Assembly (NCBI GenBank): GCA_044344145.1
Contig: JBIJDM010000011.1
Location: forward strand, 1 to 26,722
DNA length: 26,722 bases
Reading direction: 5' to 3'
Origin: JBAXGE01 sp044344145
GTDB taxonomy: Bacteria; Planctomycetota; Phycisphaerae; WQYP01
Positions 1 to 7,969 of this stretch are shown one piece after another. The notes under the pieces were generated by a model. It was not told where the DNA came from and did no database searches. It saw nothing but the letters and a program-made list of their open reading frames with translations. The number at the start of each line of letters is the position of its first letter. The stretch's first letter is position 1. The position numbers and the translations under genes are program-made.

Positions 1-178
1 ACATAAATTCAACCCCCACACAAACTGAGATTAGATGCCTAACGTATTGTCAAAGCATGGATTACACCAAGACGTGGATCATTTTCATGGAACCATAGGC
101 CAATCAAACAGCGGCGGGGCACCACCGCACCTATCCCGCACGATGCATGTCGGTTGTCATGCTGTCGGCACAGGGAAA
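1..178. other. Gene-free left edge
   Basis: I see no supported gene here. On the minus strand this is the 3' flank of the small lipoprotein gene. A weak hairpin-forming stretch near 111-128 (GCGG...CCGC) could form in the RNA, but no T-run follows it, so I do not call a terminator. Plus-strand open frames here run on antisense through the lipoprotein gene and have no coding character. Confidence 0.5.
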
Positions 179-559
179 TTATTCCCGGTCCAGATTGCTC
201 CAGATTTTGACCGAGTACACATCGTAGAAATTCAAACCCGATTCAGCATCGCGTTCGGTGGTGGGACGGCCGGTGACTTTGATCAGTTCGCCCCCGACGA
301 AGCCGATCATACGTTCCGCCGGACGCAGGGCAAAACGGCCCTTATAACCATCATCCTGCGGGTTGGTGTAGAACAAATACCAGCGGGTGGGCTCTTTGGG
401 CGTGGCCCCCGGCAGGCGCTGCACCCGGCCCATGACGATGCTGTAATCGGCATTATGCCAGCCTGCCAGTGGTTCAGGCAGGCGTTTCTTACTGCCGCTG
501 CAGGCGCTGAGGGGTAAGAGCAGCGCGATCAGGCATCCGCCAATCAGGGTTACACGCAC
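179..559 (-). CDS. Small predicted lipoprotein, function unknown
   Basis: This 126-residue protein has a lipoprotein signal: charged start, hydrophobic stretch at residues 4-16, then the lipobox LSAC with the lipidated cysteine at residue 20. The mature part is short, with a beta-like pattern (YSIVMGRVQRL, RWYLFYT, MIGFVGGELIKVTGR), suggesting a small beta-barrel or OB-like domain; that is inference. The start is GTG, with AGGTG a few bases upstream (AGGTGAACTGTG). It begins 13 bases after the pyruvate kinase stop, so the two are probably cotranscribed. I do not recognise the family. It probably sits on the inner or outer membrane. Confidence 0.75.
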   Translation of the reverse strand: MRVTLIGGCLIALLLPLSACSGSKKRLPEPLAGWHNADYSIVMGRVQRLPGATPKEPTRWYLFYTNPQDDGYKGRFALRPAERMIGFVGGELIKVTGRPTTERDAESGLNFYDVYSVKIWSNLDRE

Positions 560-572
560 AGTTCACCTGCCT

Positions 573-2030
573 TTAAGAATGCGAGTCCAAAGAGCGTCCC
601 ACGGTCTGGACCGATAGGCTGTTGGTTACGCCTATGATCCCCAGCGGGGCGCCAGCGGCGATCACAACGCGATCGCCGACTTCCGCCAAATGATAACTGT
701 GAACGATGCGATCTACCAGCACCGGCAGGGCATCAAATGTTTCCGGGGCTTGTGCCTGAATGGGGATGACCCCGTAATACAGGCACATCCGCCGGACCGC
801 CTCGGGGGCGCTGCTCAGGGCGATAATCGGCACCCCAAAGCGGTTTTTAGACAAATACCGGGCCGAACCGCCAGCCTGGGACCAGACCACCATCAATTTG
901 GCGTTGATATCATCCACCACCGCCCGGGCGCCCCGGGCAATGGCGGCGGTGCGGTGATGGGTCATTTGCAGCAACTTGGGCGGTTTGGGCTCCAAGTGAT
1001 TTTCTTCGATGTAGTCTTCGGTCTTTTCCGCGATTTGCCGCAGCGTCAGCACGGCCTGCACGGGATATTTACCCACGGCGGTTTCATTGCTGAGCATGCA
1101 CGCATCGGCGCCATCGAGAATGGCATTGGCCACGTCCGAGACTTCCGCCCGCGTCGGGCTGGGGTTGTCCACCATGGATTGCAGCATCTGGGTGGCCACG
1201 ATAGCGGGTTTGCCCGCATCCTGGGCCGCAGCGACAATGCGTTTTTGTACAATCGGCAGGCCGGTTAATTCCATTTCCACGCCCAGATCACCCCGGGCCA
1301 CCAAGACCGCATCCGAGGCTTCAATGATCTGGGCCAGATTTTCCACGGCCTGGGGCATTTCAATCTTGGCGATCAAGTCTATCCGGGCCTGTTTCATTTC
1401 CAGATGCCGGCGGACCTCGTTGATGTCATTAGCCGAACGCACAAACGATAGGGCCAGATAATCCAGCCCATGTTCGATGGCAAAGGCCACATCTTCCCAA
1501 TCTTTGGCGGTGATGCTGGTGGTACTGAGCTGGGTATTGGGCAGATTCAGCCCTTTGTTGGATTTAATGGTTCCGCCGGTGGTGACCTGACAGCGGACTT
1601 CGTCGGCCAGTTTGTCCACCACCAGCATGCGGATTAGGCCATCTTCGATCAATACCCGCTGGCCCACTTCCAAATCGTCAATCAGCCGGGGAAAATTCGA
1701 ACTGATGATGCCGTCCTGACCCAGAAAATAACCCCGGCGGATGGTGATAATATCTCCGGTGGCCACGACCATGCCTTCCCCGGCCATTTTCCCCACCCGA
1801 ATTTTGGGGCCGCACAAATCACCCATGATGGCTACAGGCTGGTCACTGGTGTGTGCACGGATCAGGTCCAGGTATTGTTTACGGGTGGCATTGTCGCCGT
1901 GGGAAAAATTAAGCCGGAAGACCGAGACGCCCGCTTCGAGTAATTGTTGCAGGGTTTCCGAATTGGCCGAAGCCGGACCCAAGGTGGCGATGAATTTGGT
2001 ACGGGGAAACGTACGATACTGTGCCGCCAT
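573..2030 (-). CDS. pyk: Pyruvate kinase
   Basis: Converts phosphoenolpyruvate and ADP to pyruvate and ATP, the last step of glycolysis, in the cytosol. The 485 residues match the usual bacterial length and contain all three domains. The barrel begins with TKFIATLGPAS and carries the substrate motif RLNFSHG (39-45). The small B domain covers about 75-170. The catalytic block is IAKIEMP with K222 and E224, then ARGDLGVE with D248, and VATQML with T280. A C-terminal regulatory-type domain runs from about 355 to 480. The start is ATG with GGAG six bases upstream. The gene lies 85 bases after pabB, with its own possible promoter in the gap, and 13 bases before a lipoprotein gene. No truncation is visible. 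Confidence 0.97.
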   Translation of the reverse strand: MAAQYRTFPRTKFIATLGPASANSETLQQLLEAGVSVFRLNFSHGDNATRKQYLDLIRAHTSDQPVAIMGDLCGPKIRVGKMAGEGMVVATGDIITIRRGYFLGQDGIISSNFPRLIDDLEVGQRVLIEDGLIRMLVVDKLADEVRCQVTTGGTIKSNKGLNLPNTQLSTTSITAKDWEDVAFAIEHGLDYLALSFVRSANDINEVRRHLEMKQARIDLIAKIEMPQAVENLAQIIEASDAVLVARGDLGVEMELTGLPIVQKRIVAAAQDAGKPAIVATQMLQSMVDNPSPTRAEVSDVANAILDGADACMLSNETAVGKYPVQAVLTLRQIAEKTEDYIEENHLEPKPPKLLQMTHHRTAAIARGARAVVDDINAKLMVVWSQAGGSARYLSKNRFGVPIIALSSAPEAVRRMCLYYGVIPIQAQAPETFDALPVLVDRIVHSYHLAEVGDRVVIAAGAPLGIIGVTNSLSVQTVGRSLDSHS

Positions 2031-2103
2031 GCGTGGCTCCGTAGGGGGTATAACCGCCTTGTTCTACCCAACAGAAGGGAGCGCAAAGCGTAACAACCGC
2101 CCC

Positions 2104-2133
2104 ATTATAGCGGGATTACGCCGTTGGTGGCAG
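2104..2133 (-). promoter_or_regulatory. Possible promoter of pyk
   Basis: On the minus strand a perfect -10 hexamer TATAAT (2109-2104) lies 18 bases after CTGCCA (2133-2128), which matches four of six -35 positions. It overlaps the end of pabB and would start transcription near 2097, about 67 bases before the pyk start codon. This would allow pyk to be expressed apart from pabB. It is predicted by eye only. Confidence 0.45.
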
Positions 2134-3567
2134 TGTAATACCCAGCGCTGCCAGCAGGGCCTGGGCCTTCAGGCACACTTCCGCATATTCCGCCGTGGGT
2201 GTGGAATCCGCCACGATACCTGCGCCCGCGTAAACATCCGCCTGAAAATTAGGCAGAGCACCACTTTCGCGCCGCATCAGAATGGTGCGTATGGCGACAT
2301 TCAGCAGCGCCTCGCCACGGGCGCCGATCCACCCCATGTGGCCGCAGTAGACTTCCCGCTGGAAATCCTCTAATTCCGCGATGATCTGGGTGGCCCGGAT
2401 TTTCGGCGTGCCGGTAATCGAACCGCCCGGCAGCAGGGCGGTCAAAATACGGTCCCACGTCATGCTCTGGGGGGCCAACTGCCCGGTAATCATGGCGGAG
2501 GTGTGCCAAACTGTGCTCAGCGCTTCGATCACCCGCGGCTGGGTGACTTGGACGCTGCCCCAATCACAAACCCGTCCCAAATCATTACGCAGCAGATCCA
2601 CGATCATCGCCAGTTCGGCGGCTTCTTTAGGCGATTGCTCCAACTCGGTGCGCTGGCCGGCATCGCGGTGAGGGTCCGTTAAATACCGGGGCCGGGTGCC
2701 CTTGATGGGATGAGTGGTTAATTGGCTTCCCTGACGTTCCAGAAATAATTCCGGCGAGATACTCACCAGACTGTGCTGCTGATGATGGATCAAGCCACCC
2801 CACGCATTGGGATGTTCCGTCAGCAGGGCGCGATATACCTCCGCAGGTTGGCGGTGCGTGTGGACCTGCCACCGGGCTGCGAGATTGGCCTGATAGATGT
2901 CACCTGCCGCGATGTATTCACAGATTCGTTTAACCCCGCGCTGATACTCCTGGGCTGTGGTGTGGGTTAACATCCGGCTGGTGGGTGCGGACAAGGGTGG
3001 GGCGGTGTCTACCCGGCCCAGTTCATGCTCCATGTCGTCCAGGCGTTGCCAGGCGCTTTTCTGTCGTACTGCGGACCATTCCAAGGCGGCCAGTGTGTAT
3101 TGTTGCGTCTGGTGGTTGTAGAGGTAGTAATGGTCATACAAGCACCAATGCAGGCCGGGCCATTGGGCAGTGTGTTGTTGGGGGGATTTGATCCCTTCCA
3201 GCGTCAAGCCCAGATCATAGCTGATATACCCCAGCCAGCCGACCAGCGGAATCCCCAGACCATCATCCATCAGCATGATCTGACTAAGCGCCCAATCAAA
3301 GGCGGGTAGCGGGGAGGCGGCCAGCGTTGTGGGCAGCGTGGGTAGTTGGGGTAAATCGCCGAAGCCATGCCACCGGGCCGGACCCGATACCGGGCTGACA
3401 AATTCGACGATAGGTTTGAATGCGATGACTGACGGACGCGGGGATTGGCCGGCATTCAACGCGGCCACCTCATGGCCATTGGCGATCAGGTGCTGAATCA
3501 AATCCAGCGGATCGGGGCCTTTGATGCCCATGCGGGTTTGCACGCGGGCGCTGAGGGGTATATCCAC
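2116..3567 (-). CDS. pabB: Aminodeoxychorismate synthase component I
   Basis: A chorismate-binding enzyme that makes 4-amino-4-deoxychorismate for p-aminobenzoate and folate, normally with the PabA glutaminase and followed by PabC lyase. The N-terminal TrpE/PabB-like domain covers about 1-190; the catalytic domain runs from about 205 to 475. Visible signatures are AGDIYQANL, the chorismate motif PIKGTRPR with K289, SPKEAAELAMIVDLLRND, and PGGSITGTPK. The lysine in PIKGT is the PabB nucleophile; anthranilate synthase TrpE has alanine there, so PabB is preferred. The start is GTG with AGGAG eight bases upstream. It begins 11 bases after the membrane-protein gene, implying one transcript. No pabA or pabC is in the window, so the amidotransferase partner must be encoded elsewhere. 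Confidence 0.93.
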   Translation of the reverse strand: MDIPLSARVQTRMGIKGPDPLDLIQHLIANGHEVAALNAGQSPRPSVIAFKPIVEFVSPVSGPARWHGFGDLPQLPTLPTTLAASPLPAFDWALSQIMLMDDGLGIPLVGWLGYISYDLGLTLEGIKSPQQHTAQWPGLHWCLYDHYYLYNHQTQQYTLAALEWSAVRQKSAWQRLDDMEHELGRVDTAPPLSAPTSRMLTHTTAQEYQRGVKRICEYIAAGDIYQANLAARWQVHTHRQPAEVYRALLTEHPNAWGGLIHHQQHSLVSISPELFLERQGSQLTTHPIKGTRPRYLTDPHRDAGQRTELEQSPKEAAELAMIVDLLRNDLGRVCDWGSVQVTQPRVIEALSTVWHTSAMITGQLAPQSMTWDRILTALLPGGSITGTPKIRATQIIAELEDFQREVYCGHMGWIGARGEALLNVAIRTILMRRESGALPNFQADVYAGAGIVADSTPTAEYAEVCLKAQALLAALGITLPPTA

Positions 3568-3578
3568 AGACGAAACTC

Positions 3579-4997
3579 CTAGCGGTTGGCATAACGCAGG
3601 GCCCGTAGGCCGCGGTATACGGTGGTCTCAAACCAGAACAGACCCGCGATGTGGGTAAGCATAAAGCTAAGCATATACGCAACAAATTGCCAGCGCGGCG
3701 ACCAGCGGATAAGTAAATTGGTGTCATAGACCCAGACCATCACCAGCAGTTGAATCCCGCCCAGAATCACCCAGACCAGCATCAGGATACTGGCGTATGC
3801 GGTGAGTTTATTGGCGGCCACCGGGTGCAGGGAGAATTTACGCACCTTGGCATAAACACAGACCGATAGGGTTTCGATGCCCACCAGCATCAGGGCCAGC
3901 AAGGCCCAGACGATACCGAAGGTCAGACAGGAGAACCAGAACTCCCAGCGCTGCCAGAGCAGGCTTTCATTGGGTTTCAGCACCCAGCCGAACAGCGCCG
4001 GCACAATCAGTGCCGCCAGCAGACCCAGCCCCAGCAGGGCACCCACCAGCCAACGGCGTGCCGCACCGGCACTGCTGCTGGCCGACACCGCCATGAAATA
4101 CCCCACCGGATGCCATGCCAAACTGCGCAGCACCCGCAGCACCAGCGCCACCCGCCACCAGTGGGGCGTCTGCTCCCAGCCCGCGGGCTGGCGGTGCAAT
4201 ATTCCCAGCGATTGCTCGACCGTGGTGCCACATTCCGGACAGCGTGAATCGCGCGGGGTGAAGGACAGGTTGTATCCGCAGGTTTCGCACAGTGGGGCGT
4301 CCTGAATCGGTTCGGAGGGGAAATAGGGCAAGGCCGCCTTAGCCGCTTCGAATACCTGCCGGAGCGTTACCAGATGCAAGCCCAGCAGCAACGGGAAGCC
4401 CACCTGAAACAACCCGTCCGAAATCGGACGGTCGCTTTGGCTCATCACATACAACGCCACAATCAACAACGGCATCCACAGATACAACGCTCCGGTCGCC
4501 AGCAGGCTGATTTTTAACACCTGCAGCAAGGCGTTTTTCGTCCGGCCCGGGGGGACGCTCAAGGGTAGTGCCTGCATAAAAAACATCACGTAACCCAGCG
4601 CAATGGTGGAAAACATCACCAAGAGACCCCGGATGACGGTCCCCGTGGGTTGTAATCCTATGCCCTGGATGTGCGCCTGTACCACGCTGCGACTGACCAG
4701 CCACAATGATGGGGCTTCGGGCAGGGCAATGGGCAGCATCCAATTGATTCCATTGGCATGGCCCATGCTGTTGGCGGTCAGCAAACGATGGTTGGTGGAT
4801 AAATATTGCCACAGCCCGGGATTGTTGGCGTACCAGTATTCGATGACAATCTGCAACCCCAGCAGCATGATCGGCAAGACTATGAAGAGGTTGATGCAGC
4901 CCAGCATCACCGCCCACCACCACGGCAGTGCCACCACGGCCTTCATATGATGGCGTGGCCGCAAGAGCAGACTGATTCCCATTAACAGCGTTGGCAT
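3579..4997 (-). CDS. Polytopic membrane protein with zinc ribbon
   Basis: About 472 residues with roughly eight predicted membrane segments, in two groups (near residues 29-55, 124-147, 163-188 and 201-215, then four between 317 and 460, numbered from a GTG three codons further upstream). Between the groups lies a short soluble zinc ribbon with two CxxC knuckles, CETCGYNL and CPECG, at about 240-260. This knuckle spacing is common in planctomycete membrane proteins. Function is unknown; metal binding is inferred from the four cysteines. The start is uncertain. GTG at 5006 lacks a good ribosome site; ATG at 4997 follows GGAA; ATG at 4982 overlaps the stop of a possible 13-codon leader frame. 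The gene sits 11 bases before pabB and about 50 bases after the TPR lipoprotein gene, so all three may be one transcript. Confidence 0.85.
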   Translation of the reverse strand: MPTLLMGISLLLRPRHHMKAVVALPWWWAVMLGCINLFIVLPIMLLGLQIVIEYWYANNPGLWQYLSTNHRLLTANSMGHANGINWMLPIALPEAPSLWLVSRSVVQAHIQGIGLQPTGTVIRGLLVMFSTIALGYVMFFMQALPLSVPPGRTKNALLQVLKISLLATGALYLWMPLLIVALYVMSQSDRPISDGLFQVGFPLLLGLHLVTLRQVFEAAKAALPYFPSEPIQDAPLCETCGYNLSFTPRDSRCPECGTTVEQSLGILHRQPAGWEQTPHWWRVALVLRVLRSLAWHPVGYFMAVSASSSAGAARRWLVGALLGLGLLAALIVPALFGWVLKPNESLLWQRWEFWFSCLTFGIVWALLALMLVGIETLSVCVYAKVRKFSLHPVAANKLTAYASILMLVWVILGGIQLLVMVWVYDTNLLIRWSPRWQFVAYMLSFMLTHIAGLFWFETTVYRGLRALRYANR

Positions 4998-5054
4998 ACG
5001 TTCCACAATTCTACTGGTTTCATGGCACCTACCGCAGTAATATTAGGCGGCTAC

Positions 5055-6101
5055 TTACTGCGGGTCGGTCGTTTTGGCTGCGGGGGCGGTGGTCGTCACC
5101 GTCACGGGGATGGATACCGGCACCACGGCTCCCTGCGGATACCGGGCCAACAGATTTTTAATGGCCGGCTGCGCGGGTTCAATATCCAAGCTTTGTTGCC
5201 AGTGGCTCAGCGCCTCATCCTGCAACGCGGCCCGCCCGCCTTTAATCTGCTCGGTAAGTAAAACCACCCCCAAGCCATTGTGGGCGGGATAATAACGGGT
5301 ATCGCTTTCCAATGCCCGGTGGTAAGCCTGTTTGGCGTCATCCCAACGATTGAGCTTGAAATAGGCAAAGCCCAGCCGTTCCCAGATGGCGGCATTGGGG
5401 CAGATCAGACTGGCGGTTTCCAGCACCATACGGGCCTGTTCGAAATTTTTCAGACGCAGATGTTCACCGGCCAGATTCAAATATACTTCGGGCTGGTTGT
5501 TGGTTAGTTCCAGACTGCGTTTCAGGTGTTGCATGGCCGCATCGCTTTGCCCCACCTGCGCCAGAATCGTGCCGTAATTTGCCTGAATAGCGGCGTTTTT
5601 GCTGTCCGCAGCCACGGCGCGTTTGGCGTATTCCAACGCTTTATCGGACTGGTCATCCTGCACATAGGCGATGGCCAAATTCATATTGGCATCGGGGTCT
5701 AAAGGGCGGATTTCCAGCGCTTTCTGATACGCCTTGATCGCCTGGGCAAAGCGTTGCAATTCCTGCAGCATCAACGCCAGATTGAAATGGGCGGAGAAAC
5801 TTTGCGGCTCCAACCGGGCCGCATTCGTGAAATCCACCACGGCGGCGTCGAAATCACCGCGAATCCGCTGCACCTGCCCGCGGGTCAGGTATAACAAGCC
5901 TAATTCCGGTTTTTTTTCGATCGCATCATCCAACGCGGACAGCGCGTCGCGATAATCGCCTTCATCCATCGCCAACTGGGCACGGGCCAATTGGTCTGAT
6001 GCGGTCAGGTTTGACTGGCACCCCGTAAGACACCAAAGTCCCGCAAGTACCGCCGCTAAACTCAGGTAGGTTTGGAGTGAAGTTCTGTGTGCTTGACGCA
6101 T
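5055..6101 (-). CDS. TPR-repeat lipoprotein
   Basis: A 348-residue protein with a lipoprotein signal (hydrophobic stretch about 12-24, lipobox LTGC, lipidated C28) followed by about eight tetratricopeptide repeats from residue 36 to 325. Typical repeat cores are visible, such as AHFNLALMLQEL, ANMNLAIAYVQ and AHNGLGVVLL. It resembles NlgI/PilF-type outer-membrane TPR scaffolds, which hold protein partners rather than catalyse reactions; no specific partner can be named. A proline- and threonine-rich tail follows the repeats. The ATG start is only eight bases after a terminator T-run, and its ribosome site is weak (GAG about six bases upstream). Expression may therefore depend on read-through. 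The zinc-ribbon membrane protein gene follows. Confidence 0.88.
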   Translation of the reverse strand: MRQAHRTSLQTYLSLAAVLAGLWCLTGCQSNLTASDQLARAQLAMDEGDYRDALSALDDAIEKKPELGLLYLTRGQVQRIRGDFDAAVVDFTNAARLEPQSFSAHFNLALMLQELQRFAQAIKAYQKALEIRPLDPDANMNLAIAYVQDDQSDKALEYAKRAVAADSKNAAIQANYGTILAQVGQSDAAMQHLKRSLELTNNQPEVYLNLAGEHLRLKNFEQARMVLETASLICPNAAIWERLGFAYFKLNRWDDAKQAYHRALESDTRYYPAHNGLGVVLLTEQIKGGRAALQDEALSHWQQSLDIEPAQPAIKNLLARYPQGAVVPVSIPVTVTTTAPAAKTTDPQ

Positions 6102-6109
6102 CGTGTCTC

Positions 6110-6140
6110 AAAAAAAATGCCCGTCATTAGGTGACGGGCA
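6110..6140 (-). terminator. Intrinsic terminator in front of TPR gene
   Basis: Read on the minus strand, TGCCCGTCA pairs perfectly with TGACGGGCA (nine base pairs, five-base loop at 6127-6131) and is followed directly by eight Ts (6117-6110). This is a textbook factor-independent terminator for the small lipoprotein transcript. It is unusual because the next gene on the same strand starts at 6101, leaving no room for a promoter in between. Confidence 0.9.
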
Positions 6141-6257
6141 GGGCATAAGTTAATTCCGCACTGTAACCCGGCCGGTCTTAAACATCCCGGTGCCGATATC
6201 ATAGGCGATCAAACCGCAGCTGGCGAGGTGCTGGTCGGACACGGTCCTGATACACGC

Positions 6258-6476
6258 TCAACGATCTGGTACTGGCATTGGACTCATCAGCGAGGGACGA
6301 TCCAACAAGAGCAAGCGTTCCACATCTTCGGGAATCTGCTTGCCATTCGTATCCACCGTCCACGCCAAACGATTGGCATTTTCCGACGGGGTTTCGGACA
6401 GCGTTTCACAGGCCGCCAGCGACAGGGCCACCGGGGCCACCGCAAGGGCCAACAGAATACGGGTCATCTTCGTCAT
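6258..6476 (-). CDS. Small lipoprotein, function unknown
   Basis: A 72-residue protein with a lipoprotein signal ending in the lipobox LAAC (C23) and a short mature part ending near LLLLDRPSLMSPMPVP. The ATG at 6476 is preferred because GGAGG (6488-6484) sits seven bases upstream; an in-frame TTG at 6482 is too close to it. A strong promoter precedes the gene and a strong terminator follows at 6140-6110. After its TGA stop the same frame stays open for 35 more sense codons, ending in TAA just before the terminator hairpin. The family is not recognised; small lipoproteins with a similar LDRPS-like end are, from memory, common in this group. Confidence 0.75.
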   Translation of the reverse strand: MTKMTRILLALAVAPVALSLAACETLSETPSENANRLAWTVDTNGKQIPEDVERLLLLDRPSLMSPMPVPDR

Positions 6477-6514
6477 AATCAAACCTCCAAAGGCAACGGC
6501 GAACTGATGCGATT

Positions 6515-6543
6515 AGATTAAACTCCCGAGCCTAAACTGTCAA
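6515..6543 (-). promoter_or_regulatory. Promoter of the small lipoprotein gene
   Basis: On the minus strand a perfect -35 TTGACA (6543-6538) is followed after 17 bases by TAATCT (6520-6515). Transcription would start near 6508, giving a leader of about 30 bases with GGAGG in front of the ATG at 6476. It is back to back with the possible ispG promoter. Confidence 0.6.
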
Positions 6544-6559
6544 ACATAAATGCGAAGAC

Positions 6560-6588
6560 TTTCAACCCTGTGCTCCTCGGGCTAGAAT
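6560..6588 (+). promoter_or_regulatory. Possible promoter of ispG
   Basis: TTTCAA (6560-6565) and TAGAAT (6583-6588) are separated by 17 bases. The -10 fits well; the -35 matches only about three positions. Transcription would start near 6595, leaving a leader of about 34 bases with AGGAG at 6615-6619. Confidence 0.4.
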
Positions 6589-6628
6589 GATGGAATTGAA
6601 GCATGATGCACTCTAGGAGCAGTTTACT

Positions 6629-7885
6629 ATGATCCAACGACGCCAAACACGGCAAATTAAGGTCGGTGATGTCCTCATTGGGGGCGATGCTCCGGTTGTG
6701 GTGCAGACCATGACCTCGGGCTATACCTACGAAATTGACAATTGCGTAAGAGAGATTAACAAGTTGGCTGCGGCGGGCGCGGAAATTGTGCGCGTCGCGG
6801 TACCTGAGAAAAAAGATACCGAGGCACTGAAAGAAATTCTCAAGCAGGTCAAGGTACCCATCGTTGCCGATGTACATTTCCACTTTCAACGGGCCATGGA
6901 AGCTATTGAGGCGGGGGTCCACAAGATTCGCCTCAATCCCGGCAACATCAATGACCGTACTCAGGTCGAAAAAGTGATTGACGCCTGTAAAGAACGCGGT
7001 ATTCCGATCCGCGTGGGCGTCAATGAAGGCTCGATCGTTGAACGCAAGGACAAGCAACGCCGTCTGAAAGAACTCGGCGCGGTATTTTCCGATAACAAGC
7101 ATGGCCACATGCTGGCCATCATGGTGACCAAACTCGAAGAATATCTGGATATTTTCTACGCCCGGAATTTCTACGATATCGCCATCTCGGCCAAGTCCAT
7201 TGATCCCATGCTGGTGGTGGATGCCTACAAAGAAATTTCCAAGCGGTTCGATCATCCGCTGCATCTGGGTGTCACGCATGCGGGGCCCAAGGAAACCGGC
7301 ACGATCCGTAGCGTAGTCCCACTGGGCCATCTGCTCTGCTCAGGCATTGGCGATACCATCCGGATCAGTTATGCCAATGACCCGATCTATGAAGTTCAGG
7401 ATGGTTTCGAACTGCTCTATGTTCTGGGGCTGCGCGTCCGTAAGGGGGCGGAACTGATTGCCTGTCCGACCTGCGGCCGGATTCAGGTGGATCTGTTCAC
7501 GCTGGTTCAGGATGTGAATCGGAAACTCAAGGAAGAAATCACCCTGCCGATCAAAGTCGCGGTCATGGGCTGCGTGGTCAATGGCCCCGGCGAATGCGAA
7601 GGCGCGGATGTGGCCATCTTTGCCGGTGATCGCCGGGGGATTATTTACGTGCAGGGCGAAAAGGTCGCCAATGTGCCGGAAGAAAACATCCTCGATGCCT
7701 TGCTGGACGAATGCAAGAAGTTCCAGGCCAAAGTCCTGCGCGGCGAGGCCAAATTGGGCGAGAAGGTGGTGGACGTGGTTCCGCCCGATCCGATTGGTGA
7801 ACTGGGCAGCGGGTATGCCAAGATTGAAGCTCAGAAGGCGGCCGATGGCATCCCCGGCGTGCAACTGCCGGTGATCCGAGGTTGA
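6629..7885 (+). CDS. ispG: 4-hydroxy-3-methylbut-2-enyl diphosphate synthase
   Basis: IspG (GcpE) is the iron-sulfur enzyme that reduces methylerythritol cyclodiphosphate to HMBPP in the MEP isoprenoid pathway. The 418 residues fit the bacterial two-domain form. An N-terminal TIM barrel carries VQTMTSG, ADVHFHF and IRLNPGNI. The C-terminal cluster domain has the ligands C279 and C282 (CPTCGR), C315 (VMGCVVNGPGEC) and E322. AGDRRGIIYVQGEKV matches the family end region. The ATG has AGGAG nine bases upstream. The gene stands alone between a divergent lipoprotein gene and a strong terminator, so it is probably a single-gene transcript. Nothing in it looks degraded. Confidence 0.97.
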   Translation: MIQRRQTRQIKVGDVLIGGDAPVVVQTMTSGYTYEIDNCVREINKLAAAGAEIVRVAVPEKKDTEALKEILKQVKVPIVADVHFHFQRAMEAIEAGVHKIRLNPGNINDRTQVEKVIDACKERGIPIRVGVNEGSIVERKDKQRRLKELGAVFSDNKHGHMLAIMVTKLEEYLDIFYARNFYDIAISAKSIDPMLVVDAYKEISKRFDHPLHLGVTHAGPKETGTIRSVVPLGHLLCSGIGDTIRISYANDPIYEVQDGFELLYVLGLRVRKGAELIACPTCGRIQVDLFTLVQDVNRKLKEEITLPIKVAVMGCVVNGPGECEGADVAIFAGDRRGIIYVQGEKVANVPEENILDALLDECKKFQAKVLRGEAKLGEKVVDVVPPDPIGELGSGYAKIEAQKAADGIPGVQLPVIRG

Positions 7886-7908
7886 GGTTATTTTCAGGTG
7901 ATAAAACG

Positions 7909-7949
7909 AATCGGCCCGTAGCTGTTATGGCTACGGGCCGATTTTTTTT
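7909..7949. terminator. Strong terminator after ispG, probably bidirectional
   Basis: A 14-base-pair perfect stem (7909-7922 with 7930-7943) and a seven-base loop are followed on the plus strand by an unbroken T-run through 7949. On the minus strand a looser T-rich stretch follows the same hairpin. It therefore probably ends both ispG and the convergent phosphate-permease transcript, whose stop codon is at 7970. Confidence 0.93.
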
Positions 7950-7969
7950 ATTTTTGGTTGTGGGTCGGG

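Noticed and set aside
35..517. A plus-strand open frame opposite the first small lipoprotein
   Set aside because: The minus-strand frame has a lipobox, a ribosome site and an operon position; the plus frame has none of these.
6258..6260. TGA of the small lipoprotein as a selenocysteine codon
   Set aside because: No convincing selenocysteine insertion hairpin follows at the needed distance, and nothing in the window suggests the selenocysteine machinery. Kept only as an open-frame observation.
6518..7330. A 270-codon minus-strand open frame opposite ispG
   Set aside because: The plus strand encodes a complete IspG with all iron-sulfur ligands, so this is a mirror frame produced by biased codon use.
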